64,000 bases of DNA from Galbula dea. Lineage: Eukaryota; Chordata; Aves; Piciformes; Galbulidae. Every line of letters begins with the position of its first letter. Positions within the stretch are counted from its first letter, which is position 1. This document shows, one piece after another, positions 24,730 through 36,664 of the stretch. The notes below the pieces were generated by a model. The model was not told the DNA's origin. It saw nothing but the letters and a program-made list of their open reading frames with translations, and made no database searches. Location: positions 558,001 to 622,000 of the forward strand of contig VWZX01007020.1 of NCBI GenBank assembly GCA_013399015.1, in the 5' to 3' direction. The position numbers and the translations under genes were made by a program.

Positions 24730-27700
24730 TATTTGTGTTGATAAGGGCTCTGCTGTCAGCAGATAGTTTCCATACAGAGCAAATTAACATTTATTTTCAG
24801 TGCTGTGGACCAAAAGGAGAATCGCAGGGAAAGGAATTACAGATATTCTCTATAGAGGGATCACAGTCATACTCATTAAGATCTGCCGTCTTCAACTAAC
24901 TCTTGGAAATTTTGTGACTCTTTATGGCACAGAAACAAGAATATCAACAATCAAAGATGTTATAGACAATAAACTTAATTGTATTTCCTATAATTACAGC
25001 ACTGCATGCACTGATGTTATGCTGTTACACATGCACATGTTCTGTGAGAATTCCCATAGGAGTAAGCAGAGAATTTATGAAAGTTAATACAAAAAAAAAT
25101 ACATTTATCTTACAAACAGCCTGCCTCTTAAGTGCTTACTAAAACATCATATGCACATTAATCATGTTTTAATTTAGATTTATAGTCAATATGTTAGTAC
25201 TCACCTTTCCAAATAGCTATAGGCACTCACATATTATGAGCAATCTGTAGTGTTAGAATAGTAACAACATAGAAAAAGCTGACGTATTTAAAATGCATTT
25301 ATCATTAAGAAAAATGAACATTCAACACTGTATAGAAGTCCTAGCTCAGGCATATCAAGTAACCAACACACAAAAAAATGCTTGCATGGAAAACTTAACC
25401 AGACATCATTTCTTATTTAAAACAGAGGTCTTTAGATAAAATGGTTCATGTACATGGGACAGATAGAATCTCTCAAGTAGATTATTTGGAACATCACGGG
25501 TTAAAACTGAGACTCTGAACTCGAACACAAGGAGCCACCTAGTCTGACCATACACTGAGGGTGAAACACTGTCTCAAGAAATCGTTCTTAGCGGTTTTGT
25601 CACTGTCAGTTGTAAAGAGTATCAAAATGAACCCACCCATTGCAATAACATCGCTAATAAGCCAGTCTTCAAAGCTATGGCAAGAATGCAAATCTTTTCT
25701 GGCTCCCGAAGATGGTCCCCTAGTTTTCTGTTATTCATGTTAGGATCCTTGAATAGGTGCCCCCATGAACACTGAAGTCAAATGGATAACTTCAGCTTAA
25801 ACCCTGCTGGTTTAAATGCTCATGTCACTTCATCAAGGTGTTACATGGAATCACAACACACACACCTTATTTAGACCTTCTTTTAATTTACCTCACAAAA
25901 ATCTTTGATTCATAGTGACTGGAGGATAACTCCATACTTGCACAAGTTTCACTCAGCACTCATAATTGCTGAATGTTTAGCATTACTGCAAAAAGATGAT
26001 AGAAAAACATTGTGCTCGAAAGAGAATCTGGGAAAACATGATTATGTTCTATATAATTTTCAACTGTTTATGCAGCTCTCTCATAGTTCTTCATAAAAAT
26101 GTGTTAAACATGATGCCCATGAAAGAAACCTCACTCTGAAGAGTGCTTAACCAGCCACAGGTCTTTTTTCTAGAGCTGATATCTAAAGCTGGAGTCTGCT
26201 GAGTCAAGCTGTAGCCTTGGGAGAGCCTGTTCTTGATTCTTAAACATAGCTTTTCTACTCTGAGAAAAATAAAGAAGCATCATTATCCTGAATAGATTTT
26301 GCATGAATTCTTACCACTTAAGATTTCTGTTACTCATTGCAGCTTAAATGAGCAAGAACAACAGCAACAAATCCATTATGAGTAGCAAATTATACATATA
26401 TTACACATGTATACATTTCTCCATATGGATTAAAATAACACATTTATGGAGAGATACTGGTGATGGTTATTAACTCTACAGCCAACTGACACCCAATCTG
26501 ACTGCCTCTTTTTGTCTAATCAGAATTTGAAAATAAGTCAGAATGAAACAAACTCTGTGGATATTTTAAGTATTTTAAATCATTGTTTAACAAAAAACAT
26601 TCAGATTTATTAGCAGGCTGGATTCAATGTTTGGAAGCTCTGGTTTTATTTTACAAGTTGTATGCTTGCTTTCAATCCCTATAGGGGCCAAAGTAACATG
26701 ACTGATGGTGAAAAAAGTACAGATTCACAGGAAATCTGTCAAATTTCAAGAGAAAGTCCACCATTATAGCAGAAAGCAGGTGACACAAGAGACAGAAGGG
26801 GAGGCTTACAACAGGGGTGTGAAGAAGAGATTTAATGACAAATAAGAGGAAACTACAGTGGCTTCTACTCTAGGAGCCCAAGAAAATAACTTTCTCAGTG
26901 AGTTTAACAAAAGTATTAAGAAATAAAAGGTAGCTCTACCGGCAATTAGTAAGAATCCAACCCAAAATGCAGACTTCATACAGACTCTTGATAGCCTGCA
27001 TAGAGCTGCCTATGGAAAAGGAAAATCAAAGCTATGCAAACATGGCACTATCTTAGCACAAAATTTGCAAGAAATAAAAAAATCAAATCTGTATCTTTCT
27101 AGCTTTCTGCTGCTTATAAAAATAATTCTAAGGTACTCTTAACGTCTCTCTTCAGTTCTAAAGATGAAAAATAAAGTAACTTGGTCTGGAGACAGTCAAA
27201 ACAATATGCTCATTGCTAGCATCAGATAGATGATGACAGACAAATGTTAGATGACTAACTTCTAATTCCTAAGTATTTTTCATTCTTCAAATGAAATTCT
27301 TCAAATTCTTATGCATTTCTGTATGCTCATATTCCACAGTGGTCTCATACCAACATACACAGCTTGTTTTCCAACTGCTTTCAAATCCCATGCATTCCAA
27401 CTAATGACATTGCTAGCTCAATGGGTTTACTCAAGAGTATCACATTTTCAAAATATACTTATTTTATTTTCCTTTTTGTCTTCTCTCTCTTTTTCTTTCT
27501 TTTCCATTCCCCTCCCTCAAGAAGCAGATACAAGAGCCTGCATTTTTATATTGTGAATGAAGAACTCAGTTTTCACACTGACACCGTTTCTCAGACTGAA
27601 GTTCTGTATTCACTTCAGTAGCTACGCTAAGTAAAAAATAGAAGATCAAAGTGAGAGGGTCAGTAGAGCAAGATAAAGCAAAGTCTGAGTTCAGTTCATA

Positions 27701-29685
27701 GGGATAGCACTACAAAACTCTGACCAATCCACTCAGAAAAGCAGAGTGTTGCTGCTCTATGACTATGACATTACAGTGGAACATTTAACAGGCCCCTGAG
27801 GATATTTCAGAAAGCGTGTAACTGCGTCAGGGCACACTGATGAGAGCCAGAATATATGCTGAAAAACATGGATGGTCAGACACTCCTATCTTGAATGGAC
27901 CTTCCTAGGGCTTTCCTTTAAAAATATACCTCTCCAAACAAAAGAAATTGAAAATAAGGTGAGGTGATTTTGTGCTCTCTTGCCCTACAGCACGTGTCAC
28001 CTTGGCTGGTAGGATGGAAGCAGTGATGCTAGACAGCTTACAGCTTTTATGAACTGGTCCATGAGGAGCTGTGCCTGTGCACAATTATTTTCTCATCTCT
28101 GAAGAAAAAAAAACCCACAACATAATGGAAACAAAAAACACCCCCACACCTCCACAAACAAACAAACCATGTAAAACCTCGTTCCTCATTGGATGTACCC
28201 AGCTTCAGCTTCAAAAAGTTAATGTTTACTAATACTTTTCTCCTGACGAATAAAAGAGCAGTCTATAGTTTGTTATCAATTATTTTTACCTTTTTTTGGA
28301 CAAACCAAGAAGCTGGAGCTTCTCTAGTCTCCCTCTAGATGACTTGTCAGAAGGACAAGCATTCTTGTAGCTCTTTGAAGCCTTCTTACTTTTCCAACAT
28401 CCTGTTTGAAATGAGGCCACAAATTTACATCATCATGGTCTATATTCACACACCGAGGTCACCTGTCTTCCCTCATCCAAATTAGCCACCTCCCTGCTGC
28501 TGCTGGTATATCTCACCATAGCAAAAGCCAGACTAATATACTTTATAGTCACAACTTTGCAAGAGGAATAGATGCTTTGTCGCTATCTTTTTTATGACTC
28601 CACCTGTAAATCAAGCTATTTCTATATGCATAAATGGCTTCAGCAGAAGTAAGCAATGGGCTTGATGCATAAATTAACTGAAAGGGGTGCAGTAGTTGGT
28701 GTTTGTCAGATCAGCCTGACCTTTCCTACAGATCTGTGATGCTGAACTTGAGGTCAGACCCTGAAAAGCAATGCAGTCGTGTCACCTGGTAACATACAGC
28801 TGCAGCAAAATCTTCCTTTAGGAAGTCCACAACTCAGTCAGTCACTTAACCTCTATTCCTTCCAAGTGAAGAGGGCACCTCTTGTTATCTTGTAGAGGTT
28901 AGAGCTGACTTGCTCAGCAGCACAGGTCCTCTGTGCATGTTGTGAGTGCCATACCAAGTGACCTGGTGACACAAAGGCGTAGCAAACTGTTGTGAGCAGA
29001 GCAAGCAGATCTCACCTGGGAATGGCTTGAAGAAAGGATGTGAGATAAATGTTGCAGTGAAGCCTCCATTTCCCTGGCCCTAGCAATAGTCTCGGTACAA
29101 GCAGCATTGTTCCCTTTCAGGTTTTGTGCCTGCTACTTTTGCGCTTGTGTGAAATATCTCTCAGGGTCATCCTTTGCCTCCCTGGTCAGGTGTTACACTG
29201 GTTCCCTCTGAGGCAGTGCTGAAGGGCTCCTGGGATCAAAGGGAGGAGAGGGGAACCAGAAAATAACATCTGCCCTCTCAGTCTTTCCTTTCTGTATAAT
29301 TTCTTTTTCCTCTTGTACTTTCTTAGGGTCACGGTGCCCTTCATTTCACTTCCCAGTTGGATATTTCCCTTCCCCGCTGCCTGGTGTGGATTCAATCTGT
29401 TGGCCTCCAAAGTAGAAATAAAATTAACTGCTCAAAATTCTAGGGATTATCTTGGAGCTCCTGGGACTGTAGAAAATATCTTTTTTTCAAAACACTTTCA
29501 GTAAGACCCTCAGCCCTCCAACAGGAATATTAAGTGCTTTGAAGCCTGGATACCTGGTTCACTGATAGAGGTAATTAAACCTGACTCTCAGTTAAATTCT
29601 CTCCATGGATCTAGAGATGAATAATTGTAACATAAAAATGAAGTATTTGTTGTGTTTGCTCATCCTTTGTGTCACTTCTGTAAAG
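24730..29685. other. No recognisable gene; unique sequence
   Basis: An A/C-rich tract is at about 28104-28168. Near 28835-28895 AGTCACTTAACCTCTATTCC resembles an MIR block, but I see no continuation good enough to call. Open frames are all under 100 codons and unremarkable. Confidence 0.5.
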
Positions 29686-29689
29686 AGCC

Positions 29690-30516
29690 TGGTCTATTGG
29701 GTTTATGAAGGGGAAATCATGTTTAACTAACTTGATTTCCTTTTATGACAATATCACCCATCTAGTTGATCAAAGGAGGCCAGCTGATGTCATCTTTTTG
29801 GACTTCAGCAAGGCTTTTGATACTGTCTCCCACAGTATCCTAATGGACAAATTGTCAAGTATTCAACTAGATGGGAGAATCAGGAGGTGGGCTTAGTGGT
29901 CGGGCTCAGAGGGTTTTGGTGAAAGGCACTATGTCGGGGTGGCAACAAGTGACAAGTGGGGTCCCACAGGGATCCATCTTGGGGCCAGTCCTGTTTAATA
30001 TCTTTATAAATTACATGGACGCAGGACTGGAATGTATAGTAAGTAAATTTGCAGATGATGCTAAATTGGGAAGTGCTGTTGACTCTAGCGATGGCAGAGA
30101 GGCACTTCAGAGGGACCTGAATAGATTAGAAGACTGGGCTGCCATAAACCATATGAAATTTAACAAGGACAAGTGCTGGATTCTGCACTTGGGTAGGGCC
30201 AACCCAAAAACAACTTACCAGTTGGGGAATGTAAGGCTGGAAAGCAGCATTGCAGAGAGGGATCTCGGAGTTTTGGTAGATGATACGTTGAATATGAGCC
30301 AGCAATGTGCATTGGCAGCTAAGAGGGCCAATAGGATTCTGGGGCGCATCAAGCACTCCATTGCTAGCAAATCGAGGGAAGTACTGATCCCACTCTNAGG
30401 GCACTTAGGCACATGGTGTGACTATGGAGTTGTCCTGTGCCTAAACATGAGTTGGACTAGATGATCCTAATGGGTCCCTTCCAACTCTGGCTATTCTCTG
30501 ATTCTGTGATTCTATG
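29690..30516 (+). mobile_element. CR1 LINE with partial, broken reverse transcriptase
   Basis: This is part of CR1 ORF2, the Jockey/CR1-type reverse transcriptase. One frame (29705-29896) reads GFMKGK-like start, LTNLISFYDNITHLVD, VIFLDFSKAFDTVSHSIL. A second frame (29871 on) reads TSGVPQGSILGPVLFNIFIN, the catalytic FADD box (SKFADDAKLG) and LNRLEDWAAINHMKFNKDKC. The two frames are offset where roughly 20 bases appear to be missing near 29890, so the gene is dead. At 30397 a single N replaces the remainder of ORF2. The sequence resumes at a CR1 3' end (GAGTTGGACTAGATGATCC, then CTCTGATTCTGTGATTCTAT). It is non-functional and assembled with a gap. Confidence 0.93.
30397..30397. other. Single N, assembly gap inside a CR1
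   Basis: One undetermined base sits exactly where several hundred bases of CR1 ORF2 C-terminus would be expected. The left side ends in the conserved SREVLIPL codons and the right side is already 3'-untranslated CR1. It is most simply a gap of unknown size written as one N. Confidence 0.75.
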
Positions 30517-30519
30517 CCA

Positions 30520-32790
30520 TGCAGTTTCATAGGACACAAGAATACAGCACTAACTTTCACCAAAAAGCACATATTATAGGGGGCTTTCAGGTTTTTCTGA
30601 TGTTGAGGTTACTGGTAAATGTTACACCCATATGCAAAAGGCATACACAAGCCTCAGCATCAAGCCCGAAGTTAACTCAAGCTATTGAGTGGCTCCTCCC
30701 TACTGTGAAACTGCTGCTACATCATAACAGGGCATGGAGGAGAGGAGGTTTGGATAACTCCTCTTCTGGCTTAACAAAAAAGTCATTAAGACCCTACTGC
30801 AGAATTATCTTATTTGCTAGGAATTATTTCTTGTGAGCAGTGCCAAGTGTACTGTATGAATGCCTTCCTTTATAGCTGCAGTGCTGATGCACTAAAAGCA
30901 GCAATGGCAACTCTATGCTACCAAATGAATTGGCTTTTCTTTGGTTTCCTTTCTCATACTGCATATCTGCGAGAGTTAAGGCTTTAGTTTCCTAGAGAAA
31001 CTTGGAGAATGAAAATAACATCTAGCTTACAAAAAAAATTTAAAAATAGTCTGTTTTGGTCTTGTTTGTATCAAATAGGGCCAGTCAGTATATAAATGTT
31101 TGAATATATGACTGGAATTTTGCCATCTTCATTTTTTCAGTAGATTTCTGTTCATGTGTGTCTACACAGATGACACTGCTGATTGAGTTACTAGCAACAG
31201 AGGCACCACTCAGTGAATTTTACTTCTTTTTAGGAATGCAAAACATGTAAACCAATTGCATGCCCAGCTTTTTTTTTTTTTTAAAGCACATTTTTGCAGT
31301 GGGGAAGTCCTCAGATAAAATATATCTCTAAGCAGATCCTAACAGAAACCATAGACAGAACTTTAATGGTGTTTCTGTATTTAGTAGGTGCTGCAATACC
31401 TTCATGTGGCAACCAGCTTTATCACTATCCACAGAGTCACAGGTGTAACTGTGAATCCAGCACACCATGGATCAAAATCTTATAGTAAATCATTATACTT
31501 GTAATTCAGTCTATGCCTTCAGCTGCATTAGCCACCCAGTCCGGGAACGTGTAGCACTGGGTGATCCTTGTAGCTCACCAGCCTTGTACGAACCACAAAG
31601 CGATAACTACAACAAGCAATGGAGCGTGTTGCTGACATGCCCACACTGGTGCTAGCAGGTCTCCTTCAAGCTGCAAGAAGATGGCTGTGGAATAGGTAAT
31701 GTGGATATATGGCTTCAGGGACCTGTGCTAGCCTTGTTTCATGACGTTTTAGTGTGCCATATTGACACAGCTGACTGCTTGAAGGCAGCTAGGGGATTTC
31801 TAGCACAGTGCTGCACTGCACCGTGGAACCATTACTGTACTGTGATTCAGAAAGGGATGTGAGAATATTTGCACTTGAATTTGACTTTCTCTGGTTATCT
31901 ATGCTACATATATTGAAAATAATCCAAACATCTTAAACTTGTCCATTTAAATGTGAAAAACAAAAGCAGAGTAAAAATAAAAATATCACCAGTTCCTGAC
32001 ACAAAGATTACTTCTTAACTAACAGTGCATATATATGTAAATTGTTATTTGTTTCAGCTCTGAGAAAACATGCAAATATTTTATCATCTGCCTTAATATT
32101 AAGTGGGTTTTCTGGAGAGGTTTGCATTCACAGCTTAATAAGAACAGCTCTGATTTTTATACTCGCAATAGAACAGACTTAGCGGTTTTGTCAGACATAA
32201 TATAGTTATGAATTCACACTAGTTATTTACAATTGCAGCTTGAAGAACGTGACCCTTTCCTGGGAAATGCTCTGTTCCTGTGAGGAGGGCATGGAGAGCT
32301 GTACTCCTTAAAAAATCCAACCACACGTGTATAAGAGAATCATGCACAGAAGACAACTTATCACTTTCTGCACTTTGACTCAGAAGTCTGCCAGGACTTG
32401 ATAAAGGCATACAATAAATATTTTCTCAGATGTTACATATGCCTGATCTGTACTTTCAATTAAAATCAGATTAAGAGGTTACTATTCAGTATTATTTGTA
32501 TTTCCCAATATATAGATTTGAATCTGTGAAATCTGTGTTTTCTATTAATGAATATTTCTTTTATCCTAGAGTTTCCCAATGCATCTCTCCTAACTTCAGC
32601 ACTCTCAGTTTAGGCAGCTAGGGTAACTTAATCTAATCAAGCTGGTGTGCTCCATCTGTAGTTAAATGCCAGTGTGCAGTCCTTCAGAAGGCAAGCCATA
32701 TGAGATGTTCATCTTGAGACAGAATTTGTCTTTGAGAGGGTGCACCATTAATTGATTAAAACCAATTGGCTAAAGTGAGGAAAGATGAAT
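30520..32790. other. No recognisable gene; unique sequence
   Basis: A 14-base T run is at about 31269-31282. Open frames are 105 codons or shorter and not recognised. No transposon remnants were recognised before the LTR at 32796. Confidence 0.5.
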
Positions 32791-32795
32791 CATAC

Positions 32796-33131
32796 TGATA
32801 TGGTTTAACCCCAGCTGGTAACTAAGCACCACACGGTCACTCTCTCACTCCCTTATCAGTGGGATAAGGCAGAGAATCAGAAGGAATATCTCTTTGGTGA
32901 GTTGGGATCAGCTGTCCCAGCTGTGTCCCCTCCCAACTTTTTGTGCACCCCCAGCCTTCTTGCTGGTGGAGTGGTGCGAGAGAGAAAAGGCCTTGACTTT
33001 GTGTAAACACTGCTCAGAAGTAACTAAACTATCTCTGTGTTAACAACACTGTTTCAGACACAAATCCAAAACATGGAACCATACTAGCCACTGTAAAGAA
33101 AATTAACTCTATTGCTACCAATACCAGCACA
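32796..33131 (-). mobile_element. ERVL-like solo LTR, internally deleted, minus strand
   Basis: This is the remnant of an avian endogenous retrovirus left after recombination between its two LTRs. The plus strand opens TGATATGGTTTAACCCCAGC, continues AACTAAGCACCACAC and CAGCTGTCCCAGCTGTGTCC, and ends GAAAATTAACTC to CCAGCACA, so in its own orientation the element runs TGTGCTGG to CCATATCA with TG/CA ends. It shares these blocks with the LTR at 60797 but lacks about 250 central bases (junction near 32877), the part that holds that copy's TATA-like and poly(A)-like motifs. The flanks CATAC (32791-32795) and TATAC (33132-33136) match at four of five bases, consistent with a worn 5-bp target duplication, the size usual for ERVL. 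The class is inferred; no coding sequence is present. Confidence 0.8.
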
Positions 33132-33139
33132 TATACCCA

Positions 33140-33970
33140 AAGGATTCAAAAACACCATGGAGCCATTTATATGTCTTAAGATATTAGACATTAATAGTCA
33201 ACAACATCCAATACTCTGTGACTGCAAGATAAAATAAAGTAAAGGAGGTTTACCTTGTGACCATGAGGTAAAAACAAAATCAGGTATAAAAAAAATTGTA
33301 ACAAATGTTCTTGCATCTAATTTACTCTAAGTGACTGTTGATTTTTGATGGTTAGTGTGAGAGGGGAAACATTAGCTAGACTTCCCAGGATCAAATCACA
33401 CCACAGATTTATGCTGTTTAGGGTTCATCTTGTTGGGTACCCAAAAGCTAAATTGCTCAAGACAGAACAACACCGGTCAGCAAATACACAGCAAAGTAAT
33501 AACCAGTATGACAGGCAGATATTAACACCAGACCTGCTTTAACATCTGTTCAGATAGGGAACATGCTTACTATGCTGACAAAGAAAAATCCACAAGTATG
33601 ACATGGCCCTTGACCACATCAACAGGTTGAACTGCACTGTTCATTTTCCTTTCAGTAAGCTAGCTTCTCACCAGCTTCCTGGCACATAATCAAAACACTG
33701 TGTAAACTATGTTTTAAAGGAGAGATGTGAGGCAACCAGGAGGTGACAGGAAAAAAAAAGAAAGTAATTTGCTCTTCAAGAGGGAAAGGAGAAAGCCTCT
33801 TCCACTGATCCGTATAGCCATCATGGTTATATAGAAATTCTATTTGTATTGAGTCATCCCCTGGAAATTCTCAACTATGGATACCAGCAGACATACTGTA
33901 TTTGACATTATTTTTCATAGCTCTTGTCTTTCATAAGATAAGGGTTTATTGGATAAAATTTCTCATAATT
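33140..33970. other. No recognisable gene between two LTRs
   Basis: This is unique sequence of about 830 bases separating the two solo LTRs. It holds no retroviral coding motifs, so the LTRs are not the ends of one provirus; they also differ in strand and sequence. Confidence 0.7.
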
Positions 33971-33976
33971 AGTTTC
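33971..33976 (+). repeat. Target-site duplication, left copy (AGTTTC)
   Basis: AGTTTC immediately precedes the LTR start TGTGGG and recurs perfectly after the LTR end at 34448-34453. A perfect 6-bp pair fits insertion by a class II (ERVK/alpha-beta type) integrase. Confidence 0.85.
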
Positions 33977-34289
33977 TGTGGGAGAACGCCCGGATTACAA
34001 GAAGTGGAAGGAGAACATCTAGAACCAGGATTTTACGGTGGCTTCTTCCCAGGATCACCACACCTGGAGCTGCACGAGTTCTCCCGCGGGTTGCGAAACT
34101 CTTGTACGGTTTTTTCTTATAAGCCTCTGTTACCCCTTCCCTAGTCCACGTGGACCCCCTGGGCGGCGACATGTTGCCTTCCCCCTTGAACCAGTCCCCT
34201 GCCCCTGTCGAACCTCATTGGCTACACTCCCTTCTTCCTGTGTTACCCCCCCAATCACATTCCCTTTTGTTAAACCCTTCCTGGGGGAG

Positions 34290-34296
34290 TATAAAA
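34290..34296 (+). promoter_or_regulatory. TATA box of the ERVK-like LTR
   Basis: TATAAAA sits in a GC-rich context (GGGGGAGTATAAAAGCCCCG) downstream of two CCAAT-type motifs. This is the standard retroviral U3 promoter layout, and the cap site would be expected 25-30 bases downstream. Confidence 0.8.
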
Positions 34297-34311
34297 GCCC
34301 CGGGAGGTTTG

Positions 34312-34317
34312 AATAAA
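34312..34317 (+). terminator. Poly(A) signal AATAAA of the ERVK-like LTR
   Basis: AATAAA lies 15 bases after the TATA box and just before the expected cap site, so it would act for transcripts ending in this LTR while being absent from the start of transcripts begun in it. The short-R arrangement is an inference from spacing. Confidence 0.7.
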
Positions 34318-34447
34318 TCACTTTTCGCCCCTGGACCTCAGAGACTACACTTGTGATTCTTTCCACCCCAAGGAGGGAAGGTGCTCACAGGAGAACATCA
34401 TCTCAGAGACACAGCTGGCGGGGAGTCACCAGGAATCAATCCTGTCA

Positions 34448-34453
34448 AGTTTC
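34448..34453 (+). repeat. Target-site duplication, right copy (AGTTTC)
   Basis: Perfect match to 33971-33976, directly after the LTR end TGTCA. The intact pair shows that the element is a solo LTR formed in place, not a fragment moved with flanking DNA. Confidence 0.85.
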
Positions 34454-34454
34454 A

Positions 34455-35998
34455 GCCTTCAGACTACTCGTTGTTGGTTTGTTGTTTTTAAGTTTGAGCC
34501 AAACACTACAAAACATTTTGTTGTCTAGATATTTTTTTCCCCTCTAAGCAGAAACTGGATATAGCAGTAGGGGTCTGAACTGGGAATCAATTAATATGAA
34601 TTCTTTTCAGGAGTAAATCCTGATGGCTAACGGCAATGGTTTGGGCTTGCCAACAAAGAGTTTCTCTGTGTTTCCACCTCCAAGTTACAGGTAATTTAGA
34701 ATCCAGTAATACATGTGTACAATTCCAGTTATTTTTCCAGCAAAACTGTTTTTCAAGGCATACTTTCTCTTGTTATAACCTGTCTTTTCATGCAGCCATA
34801 GAGATCTGGTTGGCAAAACAGGACAAAACAAAACAAATATGCAAATATACAACAACAAAAAAAGCAAGGAGAAAAGAACATCCTTAAGAAGGAAGCTTTT
34901 GGGTTGGTGGTCAGCACAGCCTAGACACAATTGTGTATTTTTCAATGAAAGTTGCCCAAAATATAAAATCCAGGGAATTATTAGACATTTCTAGACTCAG
35001 ATCCATTATTTCTCTGCAGTTCTCCACAGCTAAGACTTAGCTTATCCCTGTGTCCAGTCTCCCTTGTGGTCCTGTTTTCCAAATCATGAATAACAGTTTA
35101 GAAGTGGGCTTCATCCAGATTTCTTCCTCCACTTTGCACTATCAATTTGATCTAAAAATATTCTTAGTTGAAAGCGTTTTGTAAGAGTCCCATCATAGAG
35201 TGACTGTCATTACCCTTCTTAGATATAAGATTAAGTTGTTTGAAATTTCCTCCCCCAACAGTGATTTTTTCCCTTTTGGAGGGGAACAGAAACCACATTT
35301 GTGGGAAATCCACCTTCCATGTTGTCTTGGAGCCATAACACCTAAAATCCTGAACTGATGAGTCATGAACACAATGGAAAACTAGATTTCATTGTAACAT
35401 CATCTGGTCAAATTCCCTCCAATTAATATTTAAAGTCTGGCAAACTGGAAATTCCTTCTCCAAAACATAACATAATAAAGAAAACATCCATCCCTGTCCC
35501 CCACCCCCTGGAAGCTCTAGTAATTGTTTTGGGGATTTAGGTATCAGCTACAGAGCTTCAGTCATATTGGAAACCAGCCACCTGGTGAAAAAATTTTGCA
35601 CAACAGAATTTTTCTAGTGCCTCGTACACATTTAGCTCTCACTCTATCACTGCTTAATTTCCTTATTAGCCTCCTGTGATGGATATGCCAATGAAATTAA
35701 GAACTTCAGAACAGCTTTTCTTGCTATTTTTCCAGAAAACTCGTGCTCATTTGGAAATCTTGTGAAGTAGTGAACAGTACAGGTGTTTCATGATCGAAAT
35801 CAACAATAAAATACATAAAATCAGATTTGATTTTCTGATAGCCTGATTTTTATTACCATTTTCTAATCTAGATAACTGATTTAGACCCTGGTACTAGAAT
35901 ACTCTCTGTGCTGACAAGGCAGCAGGTATTACTGTGTGTTAAGCTCTTCTGTATAGCAAGCACAGGACCCAAAGTATCAGTACCTAAACACAGAAAGA
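34455..35998. other. No recognisable gene; unique sequence
   Basis: Open frames are under 90 codons and not recognised. A short C-rich patch lies near 35494-35510. No transposon remnants were recognised. Confidence 0.5.
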
Positions 35999-36000
35999 TC

Positions 36001-36660
36001 ATAAAATCATAGAATGGTTAGAGTAGGGGCCTTTAGAGTTCATCTAGTCTGACCCCCCTGCTGCAAGCAAGGACACTTACATCTATATCAGGTTGTTCAG
36101 AGACCATCCAACCTGGCCTTGAACATTTCCGGGGATGAGGCATCCAACACCACTCTGGGCAACCTGTTCCATTGTTTCACTGCCCTCATTGTGAAAAATT
36201 TCCTCCTTATGTCCAGTCTAAATCTCCCCTCCTTTAGTTTAAAGCTATTACCCCTTGTTCTATCAGAACAAGCCTTGCTAAAAAGACTTTCAATCTGCTC
36301 CAACAAGATCATGTCATACACTCCAGAGCTGGACTCAGCACACTCCACCTGAGGTCTCACCAGAGGAGAGTAGAGGGGGAGAATCACCTCCATCAGACTG
36401 TTGTCCACGTTTCTTTTGGTACAGCCTAGGGTACAGTCAGCCTTCTGGGCTATGAGTGCACATTGTCAGATCACATCCAGCTTTTCATCCACTAGTACCC
36501 CCAGGTCCCTCTCTGCAGGGCTGCTTTCAATAAATCTCCCAAACAGTATTGATTTGGAGGATTTCCCTGACCAAGGTGCAAGACCTTGCATTTGGCTTTC
36601 TTGAACCTCATGTGGTTCACACATTTCTCAAAGGTATATATCGTCCAGGTATATGAAGAG
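36001..36660 (-). mobile_element. CR1 LINE, 3' part with internally deleted ORF2
   Basis: The plus strand starts with the complement of the CR1 tail (AAAATCATAGAATGGTTAGA), then TTCATCTAGTCTGACCCCCC and CATCCAACCTGGCCTTGAAC. On the minus strand 36408-36097 reads MEVILPLYSPLVRPQVEC, then a non-CR1-like stretch, then CSDRTRGNSFKLKEGRFRLD and FTMRAVKQWNRLPRVVLDAS. Compared with the 57.5 kb copy, the central FWAPQ...ERVQRRATK...LRGDLIALFSYLKG part is missing, so the C-terminal domain is internally deleted. The 5' portion extends to about 36660 (ACCTTGCATTTGGCTTTC on the plus strand corresponds to the AKCxxLHLG codons). It is non-functional, of intermediate age, and from a different subfamily than the 40.4 kb copy. 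Confidence 0.9.
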
Positions 36661-36664
36661 GATA

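Larger units (their letters stand above)
33977..34447 (+). mobile_element. ERVK-like solo LTR with intact promoter and poly(A) signals
   Basis: This is a 471-base solo LTR of an avian endogenous retrovirus. It begins TGTGGGAGAACGCCC and ends AATCCTGTCA, with canonical TG/CA ends, and is bounded by a perfect 6-bp duplication, AGTTTC. U3 contains a CATTGGC (reverse CCAAT) and a CCAATCACA motif. A TATA box (34290-34296) is followed 15 bases later by AATAAA (34312-34317), so the poly(A) signal lies about where the cap site is expected, implying a short R region, as in alpharetrovirus-type LTRs. About 15 CpG dinucleotides survive, far more than in the surroundings, which argues for a fairly recent insertion. 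The 6-bp duplication points to class II (ERVK). No gag, pol or env is left. The overlapping open frames here are not genes. Confidence 0.88.

Noticed and set aside
28780..28900. Possible plus-strand MIR
   Set aside because: One good block (AGTCACTTAACCTC) but no convincing continuation on either side.
33969..34366. Several overlapping open frames of 67-92 codons on both strands
   Set aside because: They lie inside the ERVK-like LTR, where GC-rich sequence simply lacks stops; none has a protein family signature.
32796..34447. The two neighbouring LTRs as ends of one provirus
   Set aside because: They differ in sequence, strand and flanking duplication, and the DNA between has no retroviral coding motifs.
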